DNA of 64,000 bases from Bradysia coprophila (GCF_014529535.1 NW_023503409.1:1178390-1242389); one strand, 5' to 3'. Positions 47,109 through 57,740 are shown, counted from the stretch's first letter. Notes: a model not told the origin generated them from the sequence alone. Numbers and translations: made by a program.

Positions 47109-47551
47109 TGTTTTGGTTTTGACGATAAACAAATTGCACTCCTTTTGAACTGAATGTGACTTCTATTTTGATTATGAATTTTGACAGATTCATTTTGACA
47201 TAAAAAATCTTCTTTTGTTTTCTGTCGAAGTTGAAGACATCCACCGATCATATAATCAATGTTTTAATTGACTATAGACGATATTCATGTAAAGGCTGTA
47301 GCACTGTTAGGAATTATTTTTTGGATTTTAACTAACTCCGTTTTCTGTCCATAAATGAATTACTCCCGCGCTCATTCAGAGGGCAATTTTTTACAATGCC
47401 CATAATGGTCTTCTCAAGTTGTTTGGTATATTAATGACCAATACGACACAATTTTAAAATAAGAAGAAGATAGAAAAATATAAACAAAAACAGTTGGAAC
47501 TATCTATCCAGTTGATTCACACGATTAAGAAATTCGACAAAAACAGTCCTG
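47109..47551. promoter_or_regulatory. divergent promoter region between TSSC4 and the SET gene
   Basis: 443 bp separating opposed start codons. No TATA box was obvious on either side. A shared bidirectional promoter is the simple reading; specific sites cannot be named. Confidence 0.45.
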
Positions 47552-48436
47552 ATGCATACCATGTACATGAACAATATAGTGAAGGACGAACATCAATCTC
47601 ACGGAAGATTTTGTGAACTTGACGACGATTACGAACACGCAGATGATAGTGCTGAATACATAATTGAAAATGTCCTAATGGAAAAACCGTCTCATGGAAT
47701 AAGTAAATCGTTTGAAGACCTTTCAAATCTTTACAACTCATTCTACGACTCGCATTGTAACTGTGTCGGGACAACGGAAAACTGCAGAGATTACCAGACA
47801 TGTTATCACGGAGGATGTTACTCGACATTCGCTGGAGACTCCAACACAACTGAGTTGATTTTAAACAAACAAAGAAATGTGAAAGACCTGCTGTACGAAT
47901 GCAATGGCCAATGTTCCTGTTCACTCAATTTTTGTACAAATCGACGAGTTCAACTGGGACCGAGAAAAAAATTAAAAATTGTAAAAGCAACGAGACTCAG
48001 CAATCAATTTGCGCTGACCACGGAACAATGTATCCCAGAGGGTGGCTTTATTTGCGAATATGCTGGTGAAGTGTTAACGGAAAGTGAGGCATTAAATCGA
48101 AATGTACGGAATCGAGATCGAAAACTAAAAAATTATTTGATTTGTTTAAATGAATATCCTACAAGTCACGGCAGTACTACGTCCCAGGGCATTCAGACAT
48201 TCATCGACGCGGGTATTAAGAGTAACATTGGCCGATATTTAAATCACAGCTGTGATCCGAACTGTGAAATTCTTAGTGTTCGGATTGACGGGCCCGTTCC
48301 GAAATTAGCCATCTTTGCACGAAAAGACATATTTGCTGGAGAAGAATTATGTTTTGACTATGGTGACGTGAAAAGTAAGTTGAGTGACATGCAACAGTGT
48401 CTTTGTGGTACATCGAAATGTAGAAAATATTTTTGA
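47552..48436 (+). CDS. SET-domain histone-lysine methyltransferase (SUV39/SETMAR class)
   Basis: Intronless, 294 residues. Pre-SET: cysteine clusters CNCVGTTENC, CYHGGC and YECNGQCSCSLNFCTNR (~70-131), which would bind a three-zinc cluster. SET: GGFICEYAGEVLTESEA, then FIDAGIKSNIGRYLNHSCDP (NHSCDPNC at ~231, the SAM and catalytic core), and ELCFDYGD. Post-SET: CLCGTSKCRKYF at the very C terminus. All motifs needed for activity look present, with Tyr in FDYGD. The small size with pre-SET, SET and post-SET and no chromodomain or ankyrins resembles the SET half of SETMAR and small fly SET proteins such as CG4565. H3 methylation (K9 or K36) is inferred from class. AATAAA at ~48609 is the likely polyadenylation signal. 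Convergent with the dehydrogenase gene. Confidence 0.88.
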   Translation: MHTMYMNNIVKDEHQSHGRFCELDDDYEHADDSAEYIIENVLMEKPSHGISKSFEDLSNLYNSFYDSHCNCVGTTENCRDYQTCYHGGCYSTFAGDSNTTELILNKQRNVKDLLYECNGQCSCSLNFCTNRRVQLGPRKKLKIVKATRLSNQFALTTEQCIPEGGFICEYAGEVLTESEALNRNVRNRDRKLKNYLICLNEYPTSHGSTTSQGIQTFIDAGIKSNIGRYLNHSCDPNCEILSVRIDGPVPKLAIFARKDIFAGEELCFDYGDVKSKLSDMQQCLCGTSKCRKYF

Positions 48437-48837
48437 ATGAACGAAAATTGATAGTATTTCCACCAAAATGTTTCGTTTCAATTCAAGGTAACAAAGGATT
48501 TTCATATGCCTCTACGATTCTATCTTTCGAAAATGATTAGGTCATTTATCAAAGAGTTATTTTTCAATTCTTTTCTCTAAGAATTAGGTAAAAAATGAAC
48601 ATTTTCAAATAAAGTGAAGCGAACAATTTTGTATTCGTTTTTCTCCTCTCTTACTTCCTTTTTTTACAATTTTGACTTTTTAATTTTGAACATGTTGGCG
48701 AGCACTGAATCGATCTTTTTTTGTCCTATAAGAATAGCATCACTTCAACGAAATTGCATACCTAAAACTTCCTTTCCAAAGAAACTTCTATAGACTTGAT
48801 CGTTCCGTTAGCAGCCCCAGAAGCTGCCCTTCATCCT
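48437..48837. other. convergent 3' ends of SET and SDR genes
   Basis: About 400 bp between two stop codons on opposite strands; 3' UTRs only. Confidence 0.6.
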
Positions 48838-49884
48838 TTATGATCCGTCAATTGCAAAGTGTGGGTTTACTTTAGTCGAATGTGTCATGAGATATTGATC
48901 CAATTTCGTCAGCTTTGCACTAGCTTCCCATAACCACAGAGCATTGGAGTCGTCTGTTGCCAAAATTGATGGCTGCTCTTCAATGCAATCCAAAAAATAT
49001 TTCCCAGACACCTTGCTCACACTTGGATCTACTGCCAGCATTACGTGAGTTTCAGATGCATGTTCGGGACTGCGGCCGAAAAGTCGTTGAACAATTTCAG
49101 TTATTATTCGGAAAGCGGGTGGTAAATGTTGCGCTAAAGCGGACATTGAAAAGCCAGGATCCAAACAGTTTGCAGTTATATTGGAGTTTTGAAGTCTTCT
49201 TGACAATTCTCGAGTGAAGAGAATATTCGCCAGTTTGCTGTTGGTGTATGCTAGCAAAAAGCCCGGATAAAACATTTCACTATTTAAGTTGGTTCTCGAT
49301 ATTTCTCCAAATCGGTGACCAAATGAACTGACAACGAGTATTCTACTCGGTGCAGAAACTCTCAAAAGGTCCAAAAGTAGATTGGTGAGTAAAAAGTGAC
49401 CGAGATGATTGACACCCATGTCCGTTTCAAAACCATCTTCTGTCCTCTGGTAGGTCCCAGTTGCAATTGCTGCATTGTTAATAAGAACATCAAGTCGATT
49501 TTCCCTTTCATGGAACGTTTCACTAAAATATTGCACTGATTTCAGTGATCCCAAGTCAAGTCTGATGAAGTGAACGTTATTATTTCCAGTTGAACGTCGA
49601 ATACTTTCGACGGTATCGTTTCCTTTCTTTTCATCACGAGATGCAATATATATTGTCCCACCCCGTGCAGCTAGATTTCGAGCCGTTTCTAATCCCAATC
49701 CACCCGTGCCACCAGTCACTATCACAACTTTACCGTCGATTCTGATCTCATCGTTCAAATATCGTCGGTCACATAATATTTCAGAAGAAATTTTTTGTAA
49801 ATTAAAATTAGTGATGAGTAAAATCACAGCGAAAACTATTGATTGTTTATTTTTCAACATGTTGGTGAGAACTGAATCAAACAT
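48838..49884 (-). CDS. short-chain dehydrogenase/reductase, retinol dehydrogenase-like
   Basis: Single exon on the minus strand, 348 residues from ATG at 49884. An N-terminal hydrophobic stretch (SIVFAVILLITNF, ~15-30) acts as a signal anchor, as in RDH11-14 enzymes of the ER membrane. The Rossmann motif GKVVIVTGGTGGLGLETAR (TGxxxGxG at ~57-64) predicts NADP(H) use; ASRD follows beta-2. The NNAG motif reads NNAA; catalytic VVSSFG and YTNSKLAN (YxxxK) are present, as is the DPG motif. Substrate cannot be told from sequence; retinoid, steroid or lipid carbonyls are typical for the group. Intronless in a region where others have introns, so a retrocopy origin is possible, though no poly(A) trace was noticed. 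Confidence 0.87.
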   Translation of the reverse strand: MFDSVLTNMLKNKQSIVFAVILLITNFNLQKISSEILCDRRYLNDEIRIDGKVVIVTGGTGGLGLETARNLAARGGTIYIASRDEKKGNDTVESIRRSTGNNNVHFIRLDLGSLKSVQYFSETFHERENRLDVLINNAAIATGTYQRTEDGFETDMGVNHLGHFLLTNLLLDLLRVSAPSRILVVSSFGHRFGEISRTNLNSEMFYPGFLLAYTNSKLANILFTRELSRRLQNSNITANCLDPGFSMSALAQHLPPAFRIITEIVQRLFGRSPEHASETHVMLAVDPSVSKVSGKYFLDCIEEQPSILATDDSNALWLWEASAKLTKLDQYLMTHSTKVNPHFAIDGS

Positions 49885-51340
49885 ATTCGCTTGTAAGTCA
49901 AAGAACAATTCATCGTTGCACAGTTTTGAGTTTGTAAGCTAAAAACTTCCCGATCACCTTCAAAGAAACGAGATATTTTAGTAAATTGCCAGGTCATTTA
50001 CAAGAGTGTATCAATTTGAGCAAGTTTTTTTTAAACTTCTTAAGAGAGTATTTCGTTTCATCAAAGTTTAGAGTCATTTTTACTTTAACTAACACGTAGG
50101 TGTAAATTATGTTAAGTATAAAATTTGTGAATTGTTTCATTATAAAAAAGACAGTGAAAAATGCACTATAAAAACTTTCAACAACTTGAATTTACTTGAA
50201 TACCTTTATTATTGAATTTTTTTTAGGTTTTTGTTCTAGTTTTTTAACAATTTTTTTAAGTTATTTTCTTCATTCCACTTCAGATATACATACAATCAGT
50301 TTCTTTTGAAGTTCCAAATTTGTTGGTTTTTTTCGTTATGATTTTACTTATGATTTTTTCTAGTGGAATGAAGAAAATAGCTTTAAGAAATATATTTTTA
50401 AGTTAAGTTGACTTGACAACTTTGTCGAGTATTTTTATAACTTTACATCACAGTTTTCGACAGTGAAAATACACTTAGTAAAAATGTGTTAGGTTTGTAA
50501 ATGTGTCTTTTGGCTCGTATGAATACCCCACTCGCCTTCGGCTCGTTTCATACTTGCCAAAACAAATATTTACAAACATTAACGTAGCATACAATGATAA
50601 ATCTTCTATTTAGAACTACGTTCCATCTGTTGGGTGGCTCAGATCGCTTGAGAGTCTGAACTTCCCAATAGTTATTGTAATGTTAATGATTTATTGATTA
50701 ATTTCAAATGTAATTTTGTTGAACACGAAAATGGAATTAGAAAAAGTAGAAGTTTGTCTTAATCCTCTGTAAACATCTAATGTTCACATTAAAGTACTAT
50801 TGTCTATAAATTGCCCATGTTAAAAAATGGAGTTTGTCTTCAGTAATAATTAAAGTTGTGTGAACTACGGCACTCGATTCGCTCGTTCGTCAAGGAAAAG
50901 GTTTCTTCTGAGAACTCCAAGATTGTTGAACCGACACCGTCCGTTTTCGAACTTTACCCAAGGATTTCACAATGCACTGATGAATTAAACAAGTACCCGT
51001 ACTATGAATTGTCCAAACTCCAATCATGTTATCATTCAAGTGCCACTGCCGTACACAGATAAACATTTTTTGTCTTCATATTTCGTAGACTCAGTTAATA
51101 GCTGATTGGAATTGGTATCATTCAGTCGATCAGAAAAATCAAAACTATAGGAAGTTCTCGGTGAGACGAATCTTGATTAAAGGTTGAATCAAATGGGTCT
51201 ATAATCCTTGATTCTAAAATCGTGTTTCAATAATTTATTTTACATCCAAATCAAAGCTCTACATCTAAATCACCAATGAGTTTGCATAAAATACTCAGTT
51301 GCACATGCCAGTAATTGAATATTAATAGATTAATATCACA
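49885..51340. other. intergenic, with two hairpin elements
   Basis: No gene. 50256-50386: TTATTTTCTTCATTCCACTT is inverted at the right (AGTGGAATGAAGAAAATAGC). 50493-50577: GTTTGTAAATGTGTCTTTTG / inverse around ACTCGCCTTCGGCTCGT. An open frame at 50856-51062 has no recognisable content. Confidence 0.5.
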
Positions 51341-54300
51341 ATGGATAGTTGTGGTGCTGATTGTTGGCACCCAAAGTTTTTACGGAGATTCGCGAACCTA
51401 CGATGGTTCATGATTGTGTACGGTATATTGGGAACCGTTCAGTCGGCCAGCACTTTGTATTTCGCTCTCACATTAACAACCATTGAAAAACGTTTTAAAA
51501 TACCCAGCCAAACAACAGGTGAGTCTGTTTGTTATAAAATTGTGAAGTGCTTTTGAAATTAACTTGATAAGAAATAACGTCGATACAACCCACTGCATGT
51601 ATGGCCTTAGTAGCATCGAGGATGCAGATGCAATTTTGAATCTATTGATTCAGATCAGACATTTGTGAGTGAAAACATTCGCCCAGAAATTATCGTCAAT
51701 TTACTTAGTTTAAGACTATTTCTGTACTTGATGAAAACAACGAAGCCTATTGATTGGTGAATAGATAAACAATGAGAAACAAATATTTACCCATTCATCG
51801 TTTTCATTGCAGACACGTATTTGTTTCGATTTGATTATTGGTTCACCTTTATCATTATAGTCGAGAGACAGTTGAAATCACGACAGAGTAAAGTTAACCA
51901 GGCAGGAGCGCTGATTTGACTAGGGACCTGAATCATCTAGTAGCCCTACAATTTTTGCGAATAAAATTTTTCAATTTATGTCAGTGTTCATTTGAGTTCA
52001 TTTTCATACAGTGTATTAGGTCCATTATTTGACGTTTCAAAAATGAGCCGCTCCTGCCTGGTTTATTTTACTCTGCCGTGGTTGAAATCAAATTTGTAAA
52101 TGTTTATAGGAATCATGTTGAGTGGCAATGAGATATCACAAATAATGTTGTCATTATTTCTAACGTATTTCGGTGGCCAACAAAATCGACCAAGGTGGAT
52201 AGCATGGGGTGTTGTTTTAGGTGCACTGTCATGTTATATGTTGGCACTGCCACACTATATTTATGGAGCGGGAGAAGATGCACTCTTTTTAACCAAAGAA
52301 TACATCTACGATCGGGTACAGTTCTAGAATTTAATATTCGTGTTTTTTTGACATAACTGTTTCCAAATGGTTCTTAACGAATTGTAGAACGTTTCAAATC
52401 CTCTTCAGTCTAGACCGATTGAAAACACAAATAGCAAATTTTGTTCGAATAATTCGAGACAACATGATGACTGTGAGGAAGGGCATGAAGTATTCACCTA
52501 TTTGCCGTTGGTTTTAATATTTATGTCACAATTTGTGCTTGGAATTGGCAACACTTTGTATTTTTCGCTTGGTCAATCGTACTTAGACGACAATACTAAG
52601 CAACGGAACACTCCTCTAATGTTGGGATACGCATTTGGAATGCGTATGTGTGGTCCATTAATTGGGTTCGCTTTGTCCTATTTTATAATGAACGTTTACA
52701 TAGACCCGCGATATACGCCAACTATTCAAAGAAATGTGAGGATTTTCTTTTTTTTTAGCAAAAATGAATCATTTTGTAACTTACGAACTTTTAGAGTCCG
52801 CAGTGGCTTGGAGCCTATTGGCTCGGGTGGAATTTGTTTGGTACACTCCAGTTGCTAATTGCTATTTTAATTGGATTATTCCCAAAACATTTACCGAAAA
52901 GGAAAAAGATGAAAGTCAAAAATGGGAGTGACGATGAAAAAGGAGGTTATCATAGTGGCGTTGTCACAGAGAGAAACGATGATGCGCACGAGAAAGTTGA
53001 ATGGAAAAGTAAGGACATATATGAAGGAGTCTCTCCTTCATATATGGTAAGGACTAATCGGAAAAATGATTAAGGATGGCGTCCGGCTATTACTGGGAAA
53101 GTGATGGCCTCTGCGTTATCACTATATCATTCACCTGTTGACAATATTGATCGACTAATATTATGTGTGGTATTTTGCAGATTTCCCAGCCGCGTTGATG
53201 CGTTTATTGAAAAATAAGTTAATAATTTTCAACAATATTGCGGCCATATTCTACATTCTCAGTGCGACCATCTACATCACATTTATAGGCCGCGTAATGG
53301 AGGTTCAATTCAATACATCCGCTCATGGCGGATCGATCCTTACTGGACCAGCTACCATTTTCGGAATCACAGTTGGAATCTTATCATCTGGCTACATTAT
53401 ATCGAAATACAAACCGCCACCAAAATACCTCTTCCTGTGGAATGCGATAATTGCATTGATCTCAACTTCTTCGCAAATAGTGTACACACAAATTGGATGC
53501 AATGGTGATGCATCGTTAGTAGTTAATGGAACAATGTCTTCATGTAACACTAATTGCAAGTGTGACGATATTCCGTATAGTCCTGTGTGTGATCAAACTG
53601 CCGGTATCACATACTTTTCGCCGTGCCACGCTGGATGCAAAGCATTCGACAAAGAAGCTAATTTGTATACAGATTGCTCATGCTCGGATTACGATGCATA
53701 CAACGAAACGATTAAAGGATCAAATCTGTTTATATCGCCAGGACTTCATGATGGTTCTATCGATGCGCATGGTCTACATAATACATACGATAATAGTCAA
53801 TACGATCAAGATAATGTTGCAACAGGAGAGTCAGTCAAACGAAATTTTCAACAGACGCAACGAATTGTTGCACCTTCCTCGTGTTCAAGTGACTGTAAGT
53901 CCGGCTACTATATTTTCGCAATAGTTTCAAGTATCTCTGGTCTTATCGGCTCAACAGGAAGAATCGGAAACGTTCTACTCAGTTTCCGGTAAGTTTTTGC
54001 TATAGTAGAACTAATCAATTTGTGATGCTTACTGAAGACATGTTTTTAGTGCCGTAGAGAAACGAGATAAATCGTTTTCTCAGGGATTATCGCTCTTTGC
54101 GATAAGTCTGTTCGCCCTAATACCCGGTCCAATCATTTACGGTCGTCTCATTGACAACACGTGCATGATTTGGAATTACAAATGTGGAAGAAGAGGCGAC
54201 TGCCAACTGTACAACCCAATCCAATTCCGCCAACATTTACATGCAGCATCTGCACTCTTTCTTTTCCTGGCTTTTTTGTTCGACCTATTGGTGTGGCACT

Positions 54301-54416
54301 ATGGCAAAAATTTAGACCTGTACGGCGATGATGACACGAAGAAGGAAATTGAAAAGGTGACAGTAGATGATGAGTCGGCCGAAAGTCAACCGCTCAACAA
54401 ACTCAATGTCAATTAG
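51341..54416 (+). CDS. Oatp: organic anion transporting polypeptide (OATP/SLCO family)
   Basis: Six exons: 51341-51518, 52110-52315, 52388-52735, 52795-53008, 53181-53988, 54050-54416; 706 residues, the normal size. The N-terminal CGADCWHPKFLRRFANLRWF leads into TM1, then LTTIEKRFKIPSQTTG, a family signature. Other hallmarks: SGNEISQIMLSLFLTYFGG, LGIGNTLYFSLGQSYLDDN, SPQWLGAYWLGWNLFGTLQL, the large extracellular loop with a Kazal-like Cys pattern (CNTNCKCDDIPYSPVCDQTA...CHAGCKAF), and the end block RAVEKRDKSFSQGL...IPGPIIYGRLIDNTC. Twelve membrane helices are expected. Transports amphipathic anions, steroid or toxin conjugates; in insects often in Malpighian tubules. The exon 4 donor is set by frame: GTAAGG at 53009 works, whereas an identical one at 53047 does not. 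Intron 1 holds a hAT-like MITE. Confidence 0.93.
51879..52080. mobile_element. hAT-like MITE, copy 2, in OATP intron 1
   Basis: The ends are CACGACAGAGTAAAGTTAAC and its inverse ...TTTATTTTACTCTGCCGTG. A perfect 8-bp target duplication GTTGAAAT lies at 51871-51878 and 52081-52088. Reverse-orientation copy of 19926-20136. Confidence 0.88.
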
Positions 54417-55562
54417 ATGTATTATTGATCCATGTCACTTCAAGGCGAATTTTTTTCATGCTTCGGGACCGAAAATGAGGGCAATGTTTGGGTTTTTTTC
54501 TGGTTTTCGCCCCTATTGCATGAATACATGTGTAACTGTTTAGGACGATTGATCTGAGACCACTTTCGCTTTTAGACCTCGCTCTGATCGCGAAATTACC
54601 TCAAATCAATCACTCAAAGCAAGTCCACAAATAACTATTCCTGAACGTCCAGGCCCATAGAGTTACACTCTGTGGCCAGGCCTCAACTATCGCATTATTG
54701 TACTAAGTTACTAACACACACACCTCACACAATAACCCATTTAACAGAAGGCTCAGTGAAATCTCGCATTCGCAACCTACTTTTCAGAAAAACCCTGTGG
54801 TCGTTTCACCTAAATTCAATGCTGTCTAGAATAAGTCATAGCTTTGTTCAGTTAGTTAAGTAAGTAAGTTATTTTCCGTTTTGGCAATTTATACAGCCAG
54901 AATCTAAAAAAATCGTAAACACACATTCCCAATGAAGTGGAGAAACGCAAAACTTGTTCAAAAATACGACAACGATATTTTTAAATAAAAATTTTATTTT
55001 ATGAAGTGTTTTATTATTAAACAAATAAGTACCAGGTGCCACATTAGTGGCCTTATTTGCCTTATTATCATCCACTTCAACAAATCTGAATGAATAAGTA
55101 ATGGTGCCAGTAAACAGTACTACCAAATTGGAAATATATTTCTTAGTCGTCGGAAGTACTGTCCACTAGCGGTATCAACGCTGTATTCTGCTGTATCATC
55201 CTATGTGAGTGATTTTAAGAAAATCGAGTCGCGTTTGATAATTTGGTTCAGTTCGAGGCCTTCTCATACTCCTCTGAGATACAGTACATTTTATGTACTG
55301 TTTTGCTGCAGCCTTGTGTTTAGCGTTATGAAAAAGGAAAGGATCAACGCACTTCAAGCATGAATGGTACTATAAATCAAAGTATGTAAACATTGATGGT
55401 GATGCCAATTCTCAGCGGATACCAAACTTTACGAAACCCAAGTTTCAAGCATGAGTGTACCCTTTCCATATAAACAATTGTTGACCACCAAAACAACTGG
55501 ATTTTAGGTCGACTATTCGGCCAAATTCACCAAAATGTCATATAAGGTAATGTCATACTATA
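54417..55562. other. intergenic, repeat fragments
   Basis: No gene. 55345-55450 contains CAACGCACTTCAAGCATGA, the end of the MITE found whole at 7188 and 58076. An ATCAAAGTAT...AGCGGATACCAAACTTTA block recurs at 58438-58495. Confidence 0.5.
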
Positions 55563-55767
55563 CAATGAAAGTAAATAGATAGGTATGGCCAAACGTTCAA
55601 ATTTGTTCTAGCTGGAGCACCTACGGATTTGCATGGCGCCACCTCAAACGAACTCATTTCTAGTGCAAATTTCCACTAGAAATGAGTTAGTTTGAGGTGG
55701 CGCCATGCAAATCCGTATGTGCTCCGACTTGTATGGACTGGCCATACCTACTTATCTACTTTCATTG
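55563..55767. mobile_element. CAATGAAAGTA MITE, full-length copy
   Basis: 205 bp; hairpin with ends CAATGAAAGTAAATAGATAG and inverse. Flanks ATACTATA (55555-55562) and ATATTATA (55768-55775) are a 7/8 match target duplication. Confidence 0.85.
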
Positions 55768-55849
55768 ATATTATAACCGAATCAGATATGCAGTGGCATG
55801 AAAGTTTAATGCAAACTCCATATCTTCAGACTTTCCGTACCTTGGGGTT

Positions 55850-56260
55850 TTCCAAGGTAAACATTTGAGCGGAGGTAATGCCATTAAGACGCAAGGCCTA
55901 GCACAATATGTCATCTTCAAGATGCTATACTTTCACACGTAAACTCACTTAAGTTTCGTTAAATGTTTCGTTCATTCATTCATTTGTATGAATTTTTTTA
56001 ACGTGGATGGCATTTCAAACGGCCTTGAAGATGATCTATAGTTCGATGCTAATGACACCTTTTTTAAAAGTGGTTGACTATGATTTACGTGTGTTTCACA
56101 AAATGATGTGCCTATCACAAAACAGAGGGCCCAAGTTTCTAAGCAATTTTGTGATCTTATCGAAAGGGAGAGATGGCGTTTATAGCGAGCTTTCGTGCCA
56201 CTGCACATCTGATTCGGCACGAATGGCATATGGCATTACCTCCGCCCATTTACCTTGGGG
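55850..56260. repeat. inverted-repeat pair, ~28-bp arms
   Basis: CAAGGTAAACATTTGAGCGG plus AGGTAATGCC near 55854-55883 is inverted near 56226-56256 (GGCATTACCTCCGCCCATTTACCTTG). The interior is non-coding. Confidence 0.55.
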
Positions 56261-56870
56261 TTTTCATTCATTTAGTTCATTAATGCTAAGATTCTGAAAG
56301 AGATTGTACTATGCCGTTAGTGATCGGACTAAAAGTTTTACTTCTATATACTCAGTGAAGAGTATAACCTGAAGTAAACCAAAGCGAGCCGGCGACTTTC
56401 ATTTTATTCCAGAGCTGAAATGCCTATCAAAATGAAACTCAAAATAAAAATAACCCATGGCTCACGTTAAGTGAAAGAATGAAGAAAAAGAAGGCTGTTT
56501 CGACATAGAGACATAGAACTAGCCTCTTACACAAGACAGCAGTAAATCTTTCAATTGAACTATAGCGTTAGAAAGTTTACATAAGTAATTGCCATCGATG
56601 GAAAATCGGGCGTCAAAGAAAGCTACTATGAAACATTCCCAAAAACGTAGCCCCAAAATATGAGTAAAAATTCACACAAGGACAGCATTCAAACAACAAC
56701 AAAACGCATACCACCGCACAAATCCAGACTCACTCTCGTTAAAAAAAACTCCGTCAAGCTCCGTTCGTCACGTCCGAAAAAGAAAAAAGTGTAAACCTGA
56801 AAGGTGGCCTTCCAGCCTCCTAGGCAGAACGAATTCAACAAAATGTGTACAGCCTTCTATGCAGTGTTTT

Positions 56871-56946
56871 GTCTGATCCCGTGGCTTTGGCGTTAGAGCT
56901 CTCGACTCATAATCGAGAGGTCCCGTGTTCAAATCCGCAGCAGGAC
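56871..56946 (+). tRNA. tRNA-like sequence, CAT anticodon (probably pseudogene or SINE head)
   Basis: 76 nt, the length of a tRNA. A-box-like GTGGCTTTGGCGTTAGAGC, a clean anticodon arm (CTCGA-CTCATAA-TCGAG, anticodon CAT at 56908-56910), B-box-like GTGTTCAAATCC, and a T6 pol III terminator at 56954-56959. The acceptor and T stems pair poorly (GTCTGAT against GCAGGAC), so it is more likely a tRNA-Met-derived relic than a working tRNA. Confidence 0.4.
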
Positions 56947-57323
56947 AAGATGATTTTTTCTTTATTCGCTTTCTATGTAACGTAACACTTAATCATACAT
57001 ATAATAATAGTCCGTTGCCGATTCGCAACGTTAAAAATATCGAATGTCCCATTTAATTTCCATACACTAATGTTCTTTCAGAACTTTGATTAATACCAAT
57101 GAAAGTAGATAAGTGCGCCATGCAAATCCGTATGTGCTCCGGCTAGAACAAATTTGAACGTTTAACCATACCTATCTATTTACTTTCATTGATTAATACA
57201 AGGTTCTGAAAGAATCCATTTCAAGTAATGAAACCGAGAATGCAACGCACTCAGTTACTGCTTTTAACAGTTTCATTATATCGACATTGCGAAGTTAGTT
57301 CCGATTAATTATCACACATTTTC
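56947..57323. other. non-coding, with a nested MITE
   Basis: No gene. 57072-57215 is TTCTTTCAGAACTTTG...AAGGTTCTGAAAGAA, an inverted element related to the palindrome at 57740, interrupted by the MITE at 57097-57191. Confidence 0.55.
57097..57191. mobile_element. CAATGAAAGTA MITE, internally deleted copy with perfect 8-bp TSD
   Basis: Flanked by ATTAATAC at 57089-57096 and 57192-57199. 95 bp; keeps both ends and the GCGCCATGCAAATCCGTATG core. Confidence 0.88.
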
Positions 57324-57382
57324 CAATGAAAGTAAATAGATATGGATATGGACTGGCCATACCTACTTATCTACTTTCATTG
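57324..57382. mobile_element. CAATGAAAGTA MITE, minimal copy
   Basis: 59 bp, little more than the two ends. Flanks ACATTTTC / ACATTTAC match in 7 of 8 positions. Confidence 0.8.
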
Positions 57383-57697
57383 ACATTTACGTCATTAGTT
57401 TCGTCCAACTGAAGAGTATGGTGAAATTCGCTTTTTCTTTTAAGTTGAGTCGTATGAATAATCTAAAGAAGTTTCACATAAAATCAGAACAGAAAAGTGC
57501 TGCGATATTTTAAACATTAAAGTAAGTAAGCAAACATTAAACGTAAGTTTAATCGAAAACAACATAACTTAGCTTACAATCAATAAGAATTCTAAGTGAA
57601 TTCATGTCACATAATAACATGTGCTCGAAATGAAAAGGATAAACAATAGCCGTGCTAGCAGAAGCCAAAGTATATAAACAGAAGCTACGTTTTTTTT

Positions 57698-57740
57698 TGT
57701 TACGGACCGACTATTATAGTATAATAGTCGGTCCGTAACA
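57698..57740. repeat. perfect palindrome, 21-bp arms
   Basis: TGTTACGGACCGACTATTAT and A, a single central G at 57719, then the exact inverse. It abuts the next palindrome with a 1-base overlap. Confidence 0.9.

Noticed and set aside
48957-49217. 86-codon plus-strand frame
   Set aside because: Antisense to the SDR gene.
50856-51062. 68-codon frame upstream of OATP
   Set aside because: No recognisable domain, signal peptide or splice context; left as unexplained.
53047-53073. Extension of OATP exon 4 past 53046
   Set aside because: Uses a donor that puts exon 5 out of frame; the identical upstream donor at 53009 gives a continuous protein.
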